Assembly (NCBI GenBank): GCA_944384265.1
Contig: CALWSR010000021.1
Coordinates: forward strand, 1-52,747
Source: an uncultured Clostridia bacterium
Lineage (GTDB): Bacteria; Bacillota; Clostridia; Lachnospirales; Anaerotignaceae
Direction of reading: 5' to 3'
DNA length: 52,747 nt
Of this stretch, positions 16,900 through 26,221 are shown piece by piece (within the stretch, counting starts at the first letter, position 1; each line of letters begins with the position of its first letter). Position numbers and translations under genes: made by a program. A model generated the notes under the pieces. The model saw only the letters and a program-made list of their open reading frames with translations. It searched no databases and was not told the DNA's origin.

Positions 16900-18807
16900 T
16901 TATCTTTCTCTGATTTTTGTTACCTCACTATCCTTACTAATGGTCAATTCTACTGTAATATTACCCTCTTCTTTTCTATAATCGTCCAATTCCTCCAATG
17001 TATCACAGTCTACGGACACATCAATGGACACACCGCTTTCGCAGTCATATATAAACTTTCCAGAGCTTAAATCTAATGTGACAGAGGAGTTGTCTACTGA
17101 GAACAATTCTCCTTTTACACTGGAAACGTAGCCTGTAATTTTTGTTACCTCATCATTTTTTACAGTCACATCCACTTCAACTGTTTTGTCATCCTCTTCC
17201 ACAGCAATTTCCAAATCGTCAATATCTCTGATTCTTTCTGTTCCATCATCAATGTCTATGTCTGTACTGCTGTCTATGGTATATGTTTTGCTTCCTACCT
17301 TGATTTTGCTGCCACTGACACTGCTGATACTGCCGCTGCCGCTGCTGGAATTGGAGGAACCGTCTGATTTGATTTCCAATCTGTCAATATAATCCTCATT
17401 GTCCTCATTGATTTCTACATTGGCAGTAAATTTTTTATCGCTGTCTGCATCGTTGATGGTATCAATGACACTTTCCAAGCTTTTTGTAGAACCATTGTAT
17501 TTTACAGTAATATCGTCCTCATCAATTTGATAGCTTGTACCATCTTCAAATGTAATTTTACTTGTTGTCAGCTTTTTGATGGTACCGGAATCCTCATAGC
17601 TCTTTTTTGATGTGGTTGCCACTACTTTAGATACGTCTTCCCTTGCATCCAATGTCAATTCCACATGTACATCTGTAATATCCTTATCCTCATAGGCATC
17701 AATCAAGTCCTTTACCTTTTTGGTTTTTCCATCAATGGTAATATCCACATCACTTGCAAAATAATAAGGTATTCCCCTTATGACACGTATTTGTTCCCCA
17801 TCAATTTCAGCAATATTACCCTTTAATATCACTTCCTCCTGTTTTGGAGGGTCTGCATTAATGACCATTTTTGTAATTCTGGAGCCGTTATATGTAATGG
17901 TTACACTGGTGCCTACTGCCACATCGCTGAATTTGCCTTCTGTACCATCCTGATAGGTGGTAGGCACCGTATCATCTCCCATATATCCCATTACGCTTGT
18001 GCCATTGTACAACGCCAGCATAATGTTGGCACCTGTTGCCTGCATTTGTTCAATTTGTGCAGTAAAGGTACCTGTGGCAGGTGCCGCCGGTTCCTCCGGT
18101 GTTGTTGGTTCTTCCGGTGTTGCTGGCTTTTGCTCCACATTTTTCAGCACATCATTGCTTTTTGTTATCATGACAGCCATTTCTGCTCTGTTAATGTTAT
18201 TTTTAGGATTAAAATTTCCCAAATCATCACCAGAAAGTATGCTTTTGGAGGAAAGCATTGCAATATAAGGCACTTTATCCGCCGAAATGGTACCATTGTC
18301 TTTGAATGTGGTGACAGTACTGTTTGTTACAGCTGTTTCATCCACCAATGCAATGGCCTTTCCTATCATGCCTGCCACCTGCTCTCTTGTGGCCTGTGTG
18401 TTTGTGGTGCCGGATACAAATGTTTTTGCCTCTGCTTCTGTTACAATGCCATACTCCAGACAGTATGCCACGCTGGCATAGGCCCACTGTGGAATGTTGG
18501 CACTTGTCAATGTGCTGTTCCATTTTGTTTCCAATCCTGTGGCCGTTTGCAAGTGATTTGATGTTTTCAGCAAATTATACACAAGCTGTGCTGTTTCTAC
18601 CAATGTAACAGGGTCCTTTGCCCGAAAAACCATGTTGCCGTCCATGTTTTCTCCCACCATCAATCCACTGTCTGCCGCTTGGTTAATATATGTTTGAGCG
18701 CCCTCCCAAGGCACGTCGTTTATGTCTGTAAAATTTGCACCAAAGCTTGTAACAGGCACAGCAAATGCCATAGCCCCGGCCAATAAAAAGCTGATATATT
18801 TTTTCAT
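16900..18807 (-). CDS. SLH-domain cell-surface protein
   Basis: A 635-residue secreted protein. Signal peptide (residues 1-24, MKKYISFLLAGAMAFAVPVTSFGA), then three S-layer-homology repeats (about 25-220; for example FTDINDVPWEGAQTYINQAA and NINRAEMAVMITK) that anchor to secondary cell-wall polymer. A Pro/Glu/Thr linker (EKPATPEEPTTPEEPAAPA type) follows. The rest is repeated acidic beta-domains (about 255-635) with a Ser/Gly linker near 500, rich in Asp, Val and Thr. The acidic repeats suggest an extracellular structural or cation-binding surface protein; no enzyme motif is visible. The start follows taggaggttatatc. The gene seems monocistronic, with repeat copy 2 at its 3' end. Confidence 0.85.
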   Translation of the reverse strand: MKKYISFLLAGAMAFAVPVTSFGANFTDINDVPWEGAQTYINQAADSGLMVGENMDGNMVFRAKDPVTLVETAQLVYNLLKTSNHLQTATGLETKWNSTLTSANIPQWAYASVAYCLEYGIVTEAEAKTFVSGTTNTQATREQVAGMIGKAIALVDETAVTNSTVTTFKDNGTISADKVPYIAMLSSKSILSGDDLGNFNPKNNINRAEMAVMITKSNDVLKNVEQKPATPEEPTTPEEPAAPATGTFTAQIEQMQATGANIMLALYNGTSVMGYMGDDTVPTTYQDGTEGKFSDVAVGTSVTITYNGSRITKMVINADPPKQEEVILKGNIAEIDGEQIRVIRGIPYYFASDVDITIDGKTKKVKDLIDAYEDKDITDVHVELTLDAREDVSKVVATTSKKSYEDSGTIKKLTTSKITFEDGTSYQIDEDDITVKYNGSTKSLESVIDTINDADSDKKFTANVEINEDNEDYIDRLEIKSDGSSNSSSGSGSISSVSGSKIKVGSKTYTIDSSTDIDIDDGTERIRDIDDLEIAVEEDDKTVEVDVTVKNDEVTKITGYVSSVKGELFSVDNSSVTLDLSSGKFIYDCESGVSIDVSVDCDTLEELDDYRKEEGNITVELTISKDSEVTKIRER

Positions 18808-19055
18808 GATATAACCTCCTAATAGACAAAGTTTTCAAATACTGCTATTATTATAGCAGACCTTTTATACTTTGTCATTGGTAAGTTGTTAAAAAAATAT
18901 TTCACTTTTGTTACAAATCAATGCCATTGTGCCATAATATGCCTTTCCTCTTTCCTTTTCTGACATTTTCTTCTTTTTTTACAATATTTTTCATAGCTTT
19001 TTCTGTTTGCCGCCATTTTATATCATAAAATTTTATTACATATTATTACATATTT

Positions 19056-19451
19056 TTAAATTCTTCTTTCTTCCTCCATTCTTTTAATCATTGCTGTAAT
19101 GCTTTCATTTGCTGTAATGGCTGTGCCTTCAATGGCAGAGTCTGCTTCCTTTGCCAGTATATCCGCCTCTGCCTTCAAACGAATGGCATCTTTTTCCATG
19201 CCCTCCTTCAGCTGCAATCCTATCAGTGCGGTTGTACCTTCTATGACAACGGCCGCCTCCTCCACTTCTTCCAGTCGCAATATATTTTCTTTTATTTCTT
19301 CTGCCCTTTCCGCTCTTGTTTTGCCCATTTCCAGCTCAGACGCCTTTGCAATGCGTATTTGAGAAAGATTGTTCTCCAATGTGTCAGCCCCGCAGCCTGT
19401 TAATGCCATGGCGCAGAAAAAAAAACAAACCATACCTTTTTTCATATCCAT
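19056..19451 (-). CDS. YhcN/YlaJ-type spore lipoprotein
   Basis: A 131-residue lipoprotein. The lipobox LTGC is at residues 18-21, so Cys21 is the lipidated residue. The rest is helical and charged, with the VEEAAVVIEGTTALIGLQL segment that marks the sporulation lipoprotein YhcN/YlaJ family, followed by a further alpha/beta unit. Members are deposited in spore membranes and affect germination or outgrowth. The start follows aaagggtggaat. It fits the spore genes that follow (spoIID, spoIIQ). Confidence 0.8.
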   Translation of the reverse strand: MDMKKGMVCFFFCAMALTGCGADTLENNLSQIRIAKASELEMGKTRAERAEEIKENILRLEEVEEAAVVIEGTTALIGLQLKEGMEKDAIRLKAEADILAKEADSAIEGTAITANESITAMIKRMEEERRI

Positions 19452-19655
19452 TCCACCCTTTCTTTTTTGTCGAAATTAGTATGCTTTTGTTTTTGTTTTT
19501 TTATAAGAACAAAATTATGGTATACAAAAATCTGTTTTTTTTGTCAAAAATAAATCATAATAAAATAAAAGGATATCTTCTGTTTTTCATAAAATTGTGG
19601 TATACTACACATACTGAAATTTATATGATATGAAAAAAATATATGTTTTGAAGGG

Positions 19656-19838
19656 ATGATGCTTATGTACGAAAATACAAGAAGACATTATAGAGTGGCA
19701 AAAAGAGATATTTATGAAGACCCTTATGAAGGTATTTATGTGACAAAGGAGCAGCAGCAAAAATATCTGATTGTAACAGCAGGCCTTGTGTTGCTTTCTT
19801 TCATTGGTGCCGTTGCAATTATATTGAAAAAAAAATAA
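19656..19838 (+). CDS. 60-residue single-pass membrane protein
   Basis: A small protein with a hydrophilic, Tyr/Arg-rich N-terminus (YENTRRHYRVAKRDIYEDPY) and one C-terminal membrane segment ending in KKK, a tail-anchored topology. The likely initiation is at the second or third ATG (19665), nine bases after GAAGGG; the first ATG is given here. No family recognised. Codon use matches its neighbours. Confidence 0.6.
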   Translation: MMLMYENTRRHYRVAKRDIYEDPYEGIYVTKEQQQKYLIVTAGLVLLSFIGAVAIILKKK

Positions 19839-19844
19839 AAGGCT

Positions 19845-19980
19845 GCACATAAAAGTCCCGCCATTTCCTGCAACAGGTTCATATTGCAATGACAAGCCTA
19901 TGAGTATGGACGGGACAAATGCACCTTCATTGCAGATTGGAATTGGGAAGCATTTTGTTTCCCAATTCTTTTTGTGCTTT
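19845..19980 (+). ncRNA. Possible structured RNA ending in a terminator
   Basis: gtcccgcc (about 19854-19861) pairs with ggacgggac (about 19910-19918, one bulge). It encloses two smaller stems: cctg/cagg and tcata/tatga. A strong terminator follows, aattgggaa with ttcccaattcttttt (about 19940-19972). The layout (closing stem, two enclosed hairpins, terminator) looks like a small RNA or an attenuated leader. I cannot match it to a named riboswitch or sRNA. It could also be simply the 3' UTR of the 60-residue gene just upstream. Confidence 0.4.
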
Positions 19981-20024
19981 TAAAACCATATAAAAGCTAT
20001 TTTGGCTGTTTTTATACAAAAATT

Positions 20025-20249
20025 TCATTTTTTTGTTTCCTCTCCAAATTGACAAAAATCACTTTTCTTGCCAAAAGCATTGCAGCGATACATAATATTT
20101 TTCATTCTGCTGCCTTTCTTAAAAGGCTTGGAGCATTGCTTTGCCACAACCAGTTTATTTCTTTTTCCACAAACCCTGCAATACATTTTTTGAATATGCA
20201 AATTTTCTTTCTCCCATAGAGCTTTGGCGGCATAAAAAGCACATTCCAT
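20025..20249 (-). CDS. Possible small Cys-rich protein
   Basis: A 74-residue frame with one CxxC (MYCRVCGKRNK) and three later Cys residues, basic, possibly a zinc ribbon. A weak site, GGAAAGGG, precedes the ATG. The translation has coherent composition, but similar translations arise from the decayed repeat-like sequence elsewhere in the window, so it may be a relic. Confidence 0.35.
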   Translation of the reverse strand: MECAFYAAKALWEKENLHIQKMYCRVCGKRNKLVVAKQCSKPFKKGSRMKNIMYRCNAFGKKSDFCQFGEETKK

Positions 20250-20684
20250 ATTTGGTCCCTTTCCTATTCTTATTTTAAAATCTCATAGGGATACCATTTT
20301 TCTATAAACATAACACACACTATTTTTTGATTCCATTGCTTGTATCAGTATTACCAAACCATTTCCATTTAAAAAGCTTTTCATAGCCCCTTCTTCCCTT
20401 GCTTTTTCTAAAACAAAGCCCAAACAGCTTATGGGGCAGCCTTCAAATACAGCCTTTCCATTCAAATCTCATAAAAAAACAGTTCTGGTATGGGCTTTTA
20501 TAAGCAGACAATGTCAAAGCATATCAACATTCTCCCTTTCAAATCAATTTCCACAAAGCATTACAGCACACATTTTATAATCTATTCTAAATGCTCCTTT
20601 TTGCCCCTCAGAATAGAAATATCTATTTTTTATTGTATGTATTGTTGTTTTATATCATATACTGCATAGAAAGGATGTGTTTTT
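20250..20684. other. Gap upstream of spoIID
   Basis: No defensible gene. A 60-codon minus-strand frame at 20283-20465 has no ribosome-binding site. The last ~80 bp must hold the spoIID promoter (a sigma-E type is expected), but I cannot fix the hexamers. Confidence 0.4.
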
Positions 20685-21614
20685 GTGGCAAAAAAAATGC
20701 TTTCTATGATATTGATTTATATTTTTGTTTCCATAGTACTTCTGCCTGCATTGATTACATATTGTTCTTCTCAGACACATACACAAGCCCCCTCTGAATC
20801 AGAGCTTGCCGTTGCAGAAATTGTGCGTCCCTCTTCGGGGGAATTTGAAGATTATATCAAAGGAGTGGTGGCCGCTGAAATGCCTGCCCTTTTTCAAGAG
20901 GAGGCATTAAAGGCACAGGCCGTTTCTGCCCGTACCTATGCTGTGAGAAAAATGGAGGAAAATGGCTCTTTGGATGTGCCTTATGACATAGGACAAGCAT
21001 ATATTACAACAGAAGAAATGAAACAAAAATGGGGAGAGCATTTCACTGATTATTATAACAAAATAAGTGATGCCGTAGATGCTACAAAAGGGGAAATTAT
21101 GGTATATGAAAACCAGCCCATACTGGCCGTATTCCATGCCCAAAGCAGCGGCAAAACAGAATCTGCCGAAAATGTGTGGAGCCAATCCCTGCCCTATTTG
21201 CAAAGTGTTGACAGTGCTGTGGATGAAAAGGCACCTGATTTTGAAAAAACAGTGGCATTTACTTATGATGAAATCATAAAAAAATTTCAGCAAAAATACA
21301 GCGATTTTCAGCTTCAAAAAGAAAGCATTGCAAAGCAAATACACATTACAAGCCGTTCTGACGCCGGATATGTGCAGCAAATACAAATGGGCAATCAAAC
21401 ATTAACAGGCAGAGAGGTACGGGAGGTGCTGGGTCTGCGCAGTGCCAATTTTACTGTGGCTGTGGAAGGGGATATCCTTTATTTTACCACAAAGGGCTAT
21501 GGGCATGGTGCCGGAATGAGCCAGTATGGTGCAGAGCTTATGGCACAGGAGGGCAAAACATATCACGAAATATTGCAGCACTATTATACAGGAATTTCCT
21601 TTGCCGCAATGTAA
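20685..21614 (+). CDS. spoIID: Stage II sporulation protein D
   Basis: A 309-residue protein with one N-terminal membrane anchor (about residues 5-25) followed by the SpoIID lytic transglycosylase domain. Hallmarks are FEDYIKGVVAAEMPALFQEEALKAQAV (its Glu in AAEMP is the catalytic acid), SARTYAV and the C-terminal YGHGAGMSQYGA. In the engulfment complex it cleaves the glycan strands of septal peptidoglycan denuded by SpoIIP. The start is GTG, after gaaaggatgtgttttt. spoIIQ follows after 69 bp, as in many clostridia. Confidence 0.92.
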   Translation: MAKKMLSMILIYIFVSIVLLPALITYCSSQTHTQAPSESELAVAEIVRPSSGEFEDYIKGVVAAEMPALFQEEALKAQAVSARTYAVRKMEENGSLDVPYDIGQAYITTEEMKQKWGEHFTDYYNKISDAVDATKGEIMVYENQPILAVFHAQSSGKTESAENVWSQSLPYLQSVDSAVDEKAPDFEKTVAFTYDEIIKKFQQKYSDFQLQKESIAKQIHITSRSDAGYVQQIQMGNQTLTGREVREVLGLRSANFTVAVEGDILYFTTKGYGHGAGMSQYGAELMAQEGKTYHEILQHYYTGISFAAM

Positions 21615-21683
21615 TGAAAAACTTCTTTTGCTGAATAAAAAAAACATACTTCGGGCAATACTATTGCTGGAGGTGTTTTAGAG

Positions 21684-22448
21684 ATGAACAAAAAATATTA
21701 TGGTGTGTTATGGGGTTGTCTTGCTGTGGTTGTCATTGCCGGAGGCATTTACTATTTTGTGGGCAGAGAAAATCCAAGCCTTTCTTCCGTGCCTCAGCAA
21801 ACACAGCAGTCTGCACATCAAGTGATTGTAAACCAGACACCGGCACTAGAACAGGCCGTTGTGCAAAGAGAGCAGTCCTCTTTTCCTCAAACACAGCAAA
21901 CAAACGAAACGGCTGCTGTGACAGCACAGACAGAGCAGCCCTTGTCAGAAGAAGTGATTTCAAAAGAGCAGGTACAGGAGGATACTACACAGCAGGACAC
22001 TGCACCACAGACAGAACAGGCAGGTATTTTTGAAAGCGAACCCCTTTTTGCAATGCCCTTGGCAGGCAATATTGTAATGGATTACAGTGTAGACCATACC
22101 ATTTATGATGCTACATTAGACCAATACCGTACCAATGACCATATTTCCATTGGTGCCAAAAAAGGTGATTCTGTAAAGGCTTCTGAAGACGGCACAGTAG
22201 AAAGCATTACAACAGATGACGAAAGAGGTGTCACAGTGGTTTTAAACCATGGCAACGGCTGGCAGACTACATACAGCCAGCTGCAGGAAAATGTAGTCGT
22301 AAAACAAGGTGACACAGTCAAAAAAGGACAGGAAATCGGTTTTGTAGCAGACCCCACCAAATACAGCGTTGCATTGGGAGAACACGTTGACTTTTCTATT
22401 GTAAAAGACGGCAGCACCGTTGACCCTAAAAGCGCTGTGACAGAATAA
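21684..22448 (+). CDS. spoIIQ: SpoIIQ-like protein with degenerate LytM domain
   Basis: A 254-residue protein: one N-terminal membrane segment (about residues 7-26), a long Gln/Thr/Glu-rich linker (about 30-115) and a C-terminal LytM/M23 domain. The zinc site is broken at several positions: the HxxxD motif reads NDHISIG, the YxHL motif reads YSQL and the HxH motif reads HVD. It should therefore lack endopeptidase activity and act structurally, like B. subtilis SpoIIQ, which binds SpoIIIAH across the intermembrane space. The C. difficile homologue, by contrast, keeps a zinc site. Position directly after spoIID supports the call. Confidence 0.85.
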   Translation: MNKKYYGVLWGCLAVVVIAGGIYYFVGRENPSLSSVPQQTQQSAHQVIVNQTPALEQAVVQREQSSFPQTQQTNETAAVTAQTEQPLSEEVISKEQVQEDTTQQDTAPQTEQAGIFESEPLFAMPLAGNIVMDYSVDHTIYDATLDQYRTNDHISIGAKKGDSVKASEDGTVESITTDDERGVTVVLNHGNGWQTTYSQLQENVVVKQGDTVKKGQEIGFVADPTKYSVALGEHVDFSIVKDGSTVDPKSAVTE

Positions 22449-22473
22449 ATTAAAATGAAAATCCTCCCCTTTC

Positions 22474-22506
22474 AAAGCCGGTGAACTGCGTGTCATCGGC
22501 TTTTTT
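22474..22506 (+). terminator. Terminator of spoIID-spoIIQ
   Basis: aaagccggtga pairs with tcatcggcttt across actgcgtg, followed by a T-run. Confidence 0.85.
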
Positions 22507-22549
22507 GAGAACAGCAAAAATTATATATTGGCACAGAATTTGTTTTCTA

Positions 22550-22578
22550 TTTACAAACCTTCCTCCATTCTCTATAAT
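22550..22578 (+). promoter_or_regulatory. Promoter of the hydratase gene
   Basis: TTTACA (22550-22555), a 17-bp spacer and a perfect TATAAT (22573-22578). The ATG follows 39 bp later, after aaaggaggaaacaac. Confidence 0.7.
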
Positions 22579-22616
22579 AAAACCATGCTAGTGTTTAAAC
22601 AAAGGAGGAAACAACA

Positions 22617-24905
22617 ATGGTAAAACTTTATGACAGCGGGGCATATTTATTAAACGGCACAGAAATCATTGTGGATGATGCCAATGCTTCTGCTGTAATA
22701 CAGCAAAAAACGGGAACCGCCCCTTCTAAAGAGGAAGCCTCTCAAAATACAATGGCTTACAGCATATTAAAAAATCATAATACATCAGCAGATATGGAGC
22801 ATTTAAAAATCCGTTTTGACAAAATGGCTTCCCATGACATTACATATGTAGGCATTGTTCAGACTGCCCGTGCCAGCGGGCTGGAAAAATTCCCCATGCC
22901 CTATGTGCTGACAAACTGCCACAATTCCCTTTGTGCAGTGGGCGGCACCATCAATGAGGACGACCATTTGTTTGGTCTATCCTGTGCCAAAAAATACGGG
23001 GGCATTTATGTGCCTGCCCATCAGGCAGTCATTCATCAATATATGAGAGAGATGATGAGCGGTGTGGGCAAAATGATACTTGGCTCCGACAGCCACACCC
23101 GTTATGGTGCATTGGGTACCATGGCAATCGGAGAGGGCGGCCCGGAGCTGGTAAAACAGCTTCTTTGCAAAACCTATGACATTGACCGTCCTCAAGTGGT
23201 TGGCGTATGTTTAAAAAACAAGCCTATCCCCGGCGTAGGGCCTCAGGACGTTGCCCTTGCCATCATTGGCGCCGTGTTTGAAAAAGGGTATGTCAAAAAC
23301 AAAATTATGGAATTTTTTGGCGATGGTGTTGCCAATCTCAGTGTAGATTACAGAAACGGCATTGATGTGATGACAACAGAAACCACCTGCCTCTCTTCTG
23401 TATGGAAAACAGATGACCAAGTCAAGCAATGGTACACAATACACGGCAGACCGGAAGAATACGCTTTGCAGGAGCCGGGCAAAATTGCATACTACGATGG
23501 CATGATAGAAGTGGATTTGGCAAAAATTCGTCCTATGATTGCCATGCCCTTCCACCCCAGCAATGTCTACACCATAGAGGAATTAAACAGCAATCTTTTA
23601 GATATATTGGACGAAGTGGAAAAAACAGGTGCAAAGCAGCTGGATAACGATAACATCACATTTACATTAAAAGATAAGGTCAAAGACGGTGCTTTGTATG
23701 TGGAACAGGGTGTCATTGCAGGCTGTGCAGGGGGTACCTATGAAAACATTTGTGATGCCAGAGACATTTTGAAAGGACATTCCATTGGTGCCGACGAATT
23801 TGCACTGAGTGTATATCCTTCCAGTCAGCCTGTATTTGTTTGTTTGGCAGAAAACGGAGCCATTGCAGATATTATGATTTCCGGTGCCACAGTACGTTCT
23901 GCATTTTGCGGCCCTTGCTTTGGTGCAGGAGATGTGCCTGCAAATAATTGCCTGAGCATTCGCCATTCCACCAGAAATTTCCCCAACAGAGAAGGCTCCA
24001 AAATCACAAACGGACAAATTGCTTCTGTGGCACTGATGGACGCCCGCTCCATTGCGGCAACGGCAATCAACAAAGGAAAGCTGACCCCTGCCACAGACAT
24101 TGCTGTAAAATACACAACCCCTGCATACCATTTCAATGATGAAGTATACAAAAACCGTTGTTATTTTGGTTTTAACCGGCCCGATGCTTCCACAGAATTA
24201 AAATTTGGCCCCAACATTACAGACTGGCCTGCTATGAGCCATTTGACAGATGATATTTTGTTAAAAGTGGTATCTGTTATCACAGACCCTGTAACAACAA
24301 CAGATGAATTGATACCTTCCGGAGAAACCTCTTCTTATCGTTCCAATCCTTTGGGACTGGCAGAATTTACACTCTCCAGAAAAGACCCTGCTTATGTAGG
24401 ACGTGCAAAAGCGGTACAGCAGGCAGAAAAAGCCCGCCTTGCAGGCAACAGCCCATTAGAAGCCTATGAGGAATTAAAAGAAGTGTTCCAAAACATACAA
24501 TCAAAATTTCCACAGGCAGCGCCATCCAAAACGGGTATTGGTTCTACCATATATGCTGTCAAGCCCGGTGACGGCTCTGCCAGAGAACAGGCGGCAAGCT
24601 GTCAAAAGGTACTGGGCGGCTGGGCAAACATTGCTCATGAATATGCCACAAAACGGTATCGTTCCAATTTAATCAACTGGGGTATGCTGCCATTTCTTTT
24701 AGAAGAAACAGAACTGCCCTTTGAAAACGGAGATTATATATTCCTTCCAAATATTCGTGAGGCAATTTCTCAAAAGCAGTCAGAAATCACTGCTTATATT
24801 GTGGGAAAAGACATGAAACCATTTTCATTAAAATTGGGCGATTTGACAGAGGATGAACGAAAAATCATACTTTCCGGCTGTTTAATCAATTTTTACAGAG
24901 GTTAA
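22617..24905 (+). CDS. Aconitase-family hydratase (YbhJ-like)
   Basis: A 762-residue protein of the aconitase superfamily with a fused large and swivel domain. Features include [20 protein letters not shown] (substrate-binding loop), [18 protein letters not shown] and [11 protein letters not shown], which supply the Cys ligands of a [4Fe-4S] cluster. The later NFPNREGS block is typical of aconitase. It is shorter than AcnA (~890) and resembles the uncharacterised hydratase YbhJ. A citrate/isocitrate role or hydration of another tricarboxylate is possible; with no TCA genes nearby the substrate stays open. It depends on an iron-sulfur cluster, which the SUF-like pair at 2453 could supply. Confidence 0.88.
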   Translation: MVKLYDSGAYLLNGTEIIVDDANASAVIQQKTGTAPSKEEASQNTMAYSILKNHNTSADMEHLKIRFDKMASHDITYVGIVQTARASGLEKFPMPYVLTNCHNSLCAVGGTINEDDHLFGLSCAKKYGGIYVPAHQAVIHQYMREMMSGVGKMILGSDSHTRYGALGTMAIGEGGPELVKQLLCKTYDIDRPQVVGVCLKNKPIPGVGPQDVALAIIGAVFEKGYVKNKIMEFFGDGVANLSVDYRNGIDVMTTETTCLSSVWKTDDQVKQWYTIHGRPEEYALQEPGKIAYYDGMIEVDLAKIRPMIAMPFHPSNVYTIEELNSNLLDILDEVEKTGAKQLDNDNITFTLKDKVKDGALYVEQGVIAGCAGGTYENICDARDILKGHSIGADEFALSVYPSSQPVFVCLAENGAIADIMISGATVRSAFCGPCFGAGDVPANNCLSIRHSTRNFPNREGSKITNGQIASVALMDARSIAATAINKGKLTPATDIAVKYTTPAYHFNDEVYKNRCYFGFNRPDASTELKFGPNITDWPAMSHLTDDILLKVVSVITDPVTTTDELIPSGETSSYRSNPLGLAEFTLSRKDPAYVGRAKAVQQAEKARLAGNSPLEAYEELKEVFQNIQSKFPQAAPSKTGIGSTIYAVKPGDGSAREQAASCQKVLGGWANIAHEYATKRYRSNLINWGMLPFLLEETELPFENGDYIFLPNIREAISQKQSEITAYIVGKDMKPFSLKLGDLTEDERKIILSGCLINFYRG

Positions 24906-24947
24906 AAATAGATATAAAAAGCAATACAAAAGCGGCCAAAAAGGGAT

Positions 24948-25292
24948 TTGGAAGCACGGGAGGATTTGCTGCTTTGGACAAAACAAAGTCTAGCAAGAGA
25001 AGTTTTGTCATGTTATGAAACAAAAAACACATTATCTTCATTTCAATAGTAATATGATATTGCTGTCAGTTTTTATACAGAAGGGGCAAGCACTTCTCCT
25101 GTGGGATATTTAGAAGACATATTTGTAAAAGAGTGATATCAGCATAAGGCATATGCCAGAAAATTAGTAAAGGAATGGGAAAACAACAAGGCTGTCAAAA
25201 ATTTGCAGACGATAGACAACAAAGCCAGTATTTTGTTTCATAAGGCTTTCCATTTCTCCATAGGCAATGAAATCATCTGTTTTTCCAAAAAA
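24948..25292 (+). pseudogene. Relic of an aminoglycoside 6'-N-acetyltransferase
   Basis: One reading frame still encodes a GNAT protein across three internal stops (TAG TAA at 25047-25052 and TGA near 25134). Readable segments are REDLLLWTKQSLAREV, then TSPVGYLEDIFVKE, YARKLVKEWENN, NKASILFHKAFHF and IICFSKK. These line up in order with the AAC(6')-I family (SPVGYLEGI..., ARKL, DN..S..FH, RIICF.KK). The N-terminal ~20 residues and the CELDN-type part are lost. The gene is dead; substrate identity is by analogy. A terminator follows at 25317. Confidence 0.7.
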
Positions 25293-25316
25293 TCACAAGC
25301 ATTCCGAAAGTTATCC

Positions 25317-25352
25317 ATAGCCAGTGTCAAAACCACACTGGCTATTTTTTTT
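25317..25352 (+). terminator. Strong terminator after the acetyltransferase relic
   Basis: atagccagtgt pairs with acactggctat around caaaacc, followed by a run of seven T. It is preserved although the gene is dead. Confidence 0.85.
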
Positions 25353-26059
25353 GCATACTGCATCTATCCATGGCTCCAAAAGCCTTTGGAGCTGAAACAG
25401 AAATAAGCTTTTCTTTTCATAGCAATAAAATTGCAGCTTATCAAATCTGCCTCATTGAAATATTGAAAGGGAAAATACCACTTTCTCTTACTGTCATAAT
25501 AAATGAAAACACTTGAAATATTCTCATATAATTTTCTAAAAAAGCAATACCCATATGGCTTTTATGCTGACAATGCTGTATCATTACATGGATGTAACAC
25601 CTCCCCTTTTTGTAACCATATCCCATTTTTCTGAAGCATTTTTTTGTATTGCAAAATAGGGCAGGCTATACTCTTTTTTGATATGATGTGGTGACAGCAT
25701 ATCAAAGGGTATCGTTATTTTTTCCGTATTTTGAAACATCATATAAATCCTATTTTTAAAGCATATATATTCTATCATTTTTTCTGAAATCTATATGAAA
25801 TCTATAAAAAAAGCATTTAAAAATATTGATACAATGTGCAAACCAATTTCCATAGCACCAAAAACAAAGCTGAAAAGAAATCCATAACAGACCTATGTGC
25901 TAAATAGCATATACCGGACTTTTTTACTGCTTTTAACAATGCAAATGACTTTTTTCTACATTATCATCATACCAAAAATATTTTCCATAAAATTACTGCT
26001 TCATAGAATATAAAAAGGAAAATCCCTTTTTTCTATTTTACTAAAATACCTGATGCCCA
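25353..26059. other. AT-rich gap without a gene
   Basis: Short minus-strand frames at 25441-25778 lack start signals, and their translations are unlike any family I know. Nothing else is seen. Confidence 0.45.
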
Positions 26060-26221
26060 TTATTTTTTATGCTCATCTTCCTTTATGCTCCAACATTTTC
26101 TGTTACACTTGTCACAATTCTTTCGGCATAAGGCACTGCCGTCACTGCGAACAGAGCCGGCATATTTGTAAGCCACATAGCCCAGTACCACACAAAGTAT
26201 GATAAACAGAATTTGGTACAT
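26060..26221 (-). CDS. 53-residue Cys-rich membrane protein
   Basis: A small protein: one N-terminal membrane segment (YQILFIILCVVLGYVAYKY) and a cytoplasmic tail with four closely spaced cysteines, LCRKNCDKCNRKCW, then a charged end. This resembles the FeoB-associated Cys-rich membrane proteins (FeoW-type) in layout, but no feoA or feoB is in the window. The start has an excellent AAAGGAGG six bases upstream; an upstream in-frame extension lacks one. A metal- or disulfide-related role is plausible but unproven. Confidence 0.65.
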   Translation of the reverse strand: MYQILFIILCVVLGYVAYKYAGSVRSDGSALCRKNCDKCNRKCWSIKEDEHKK

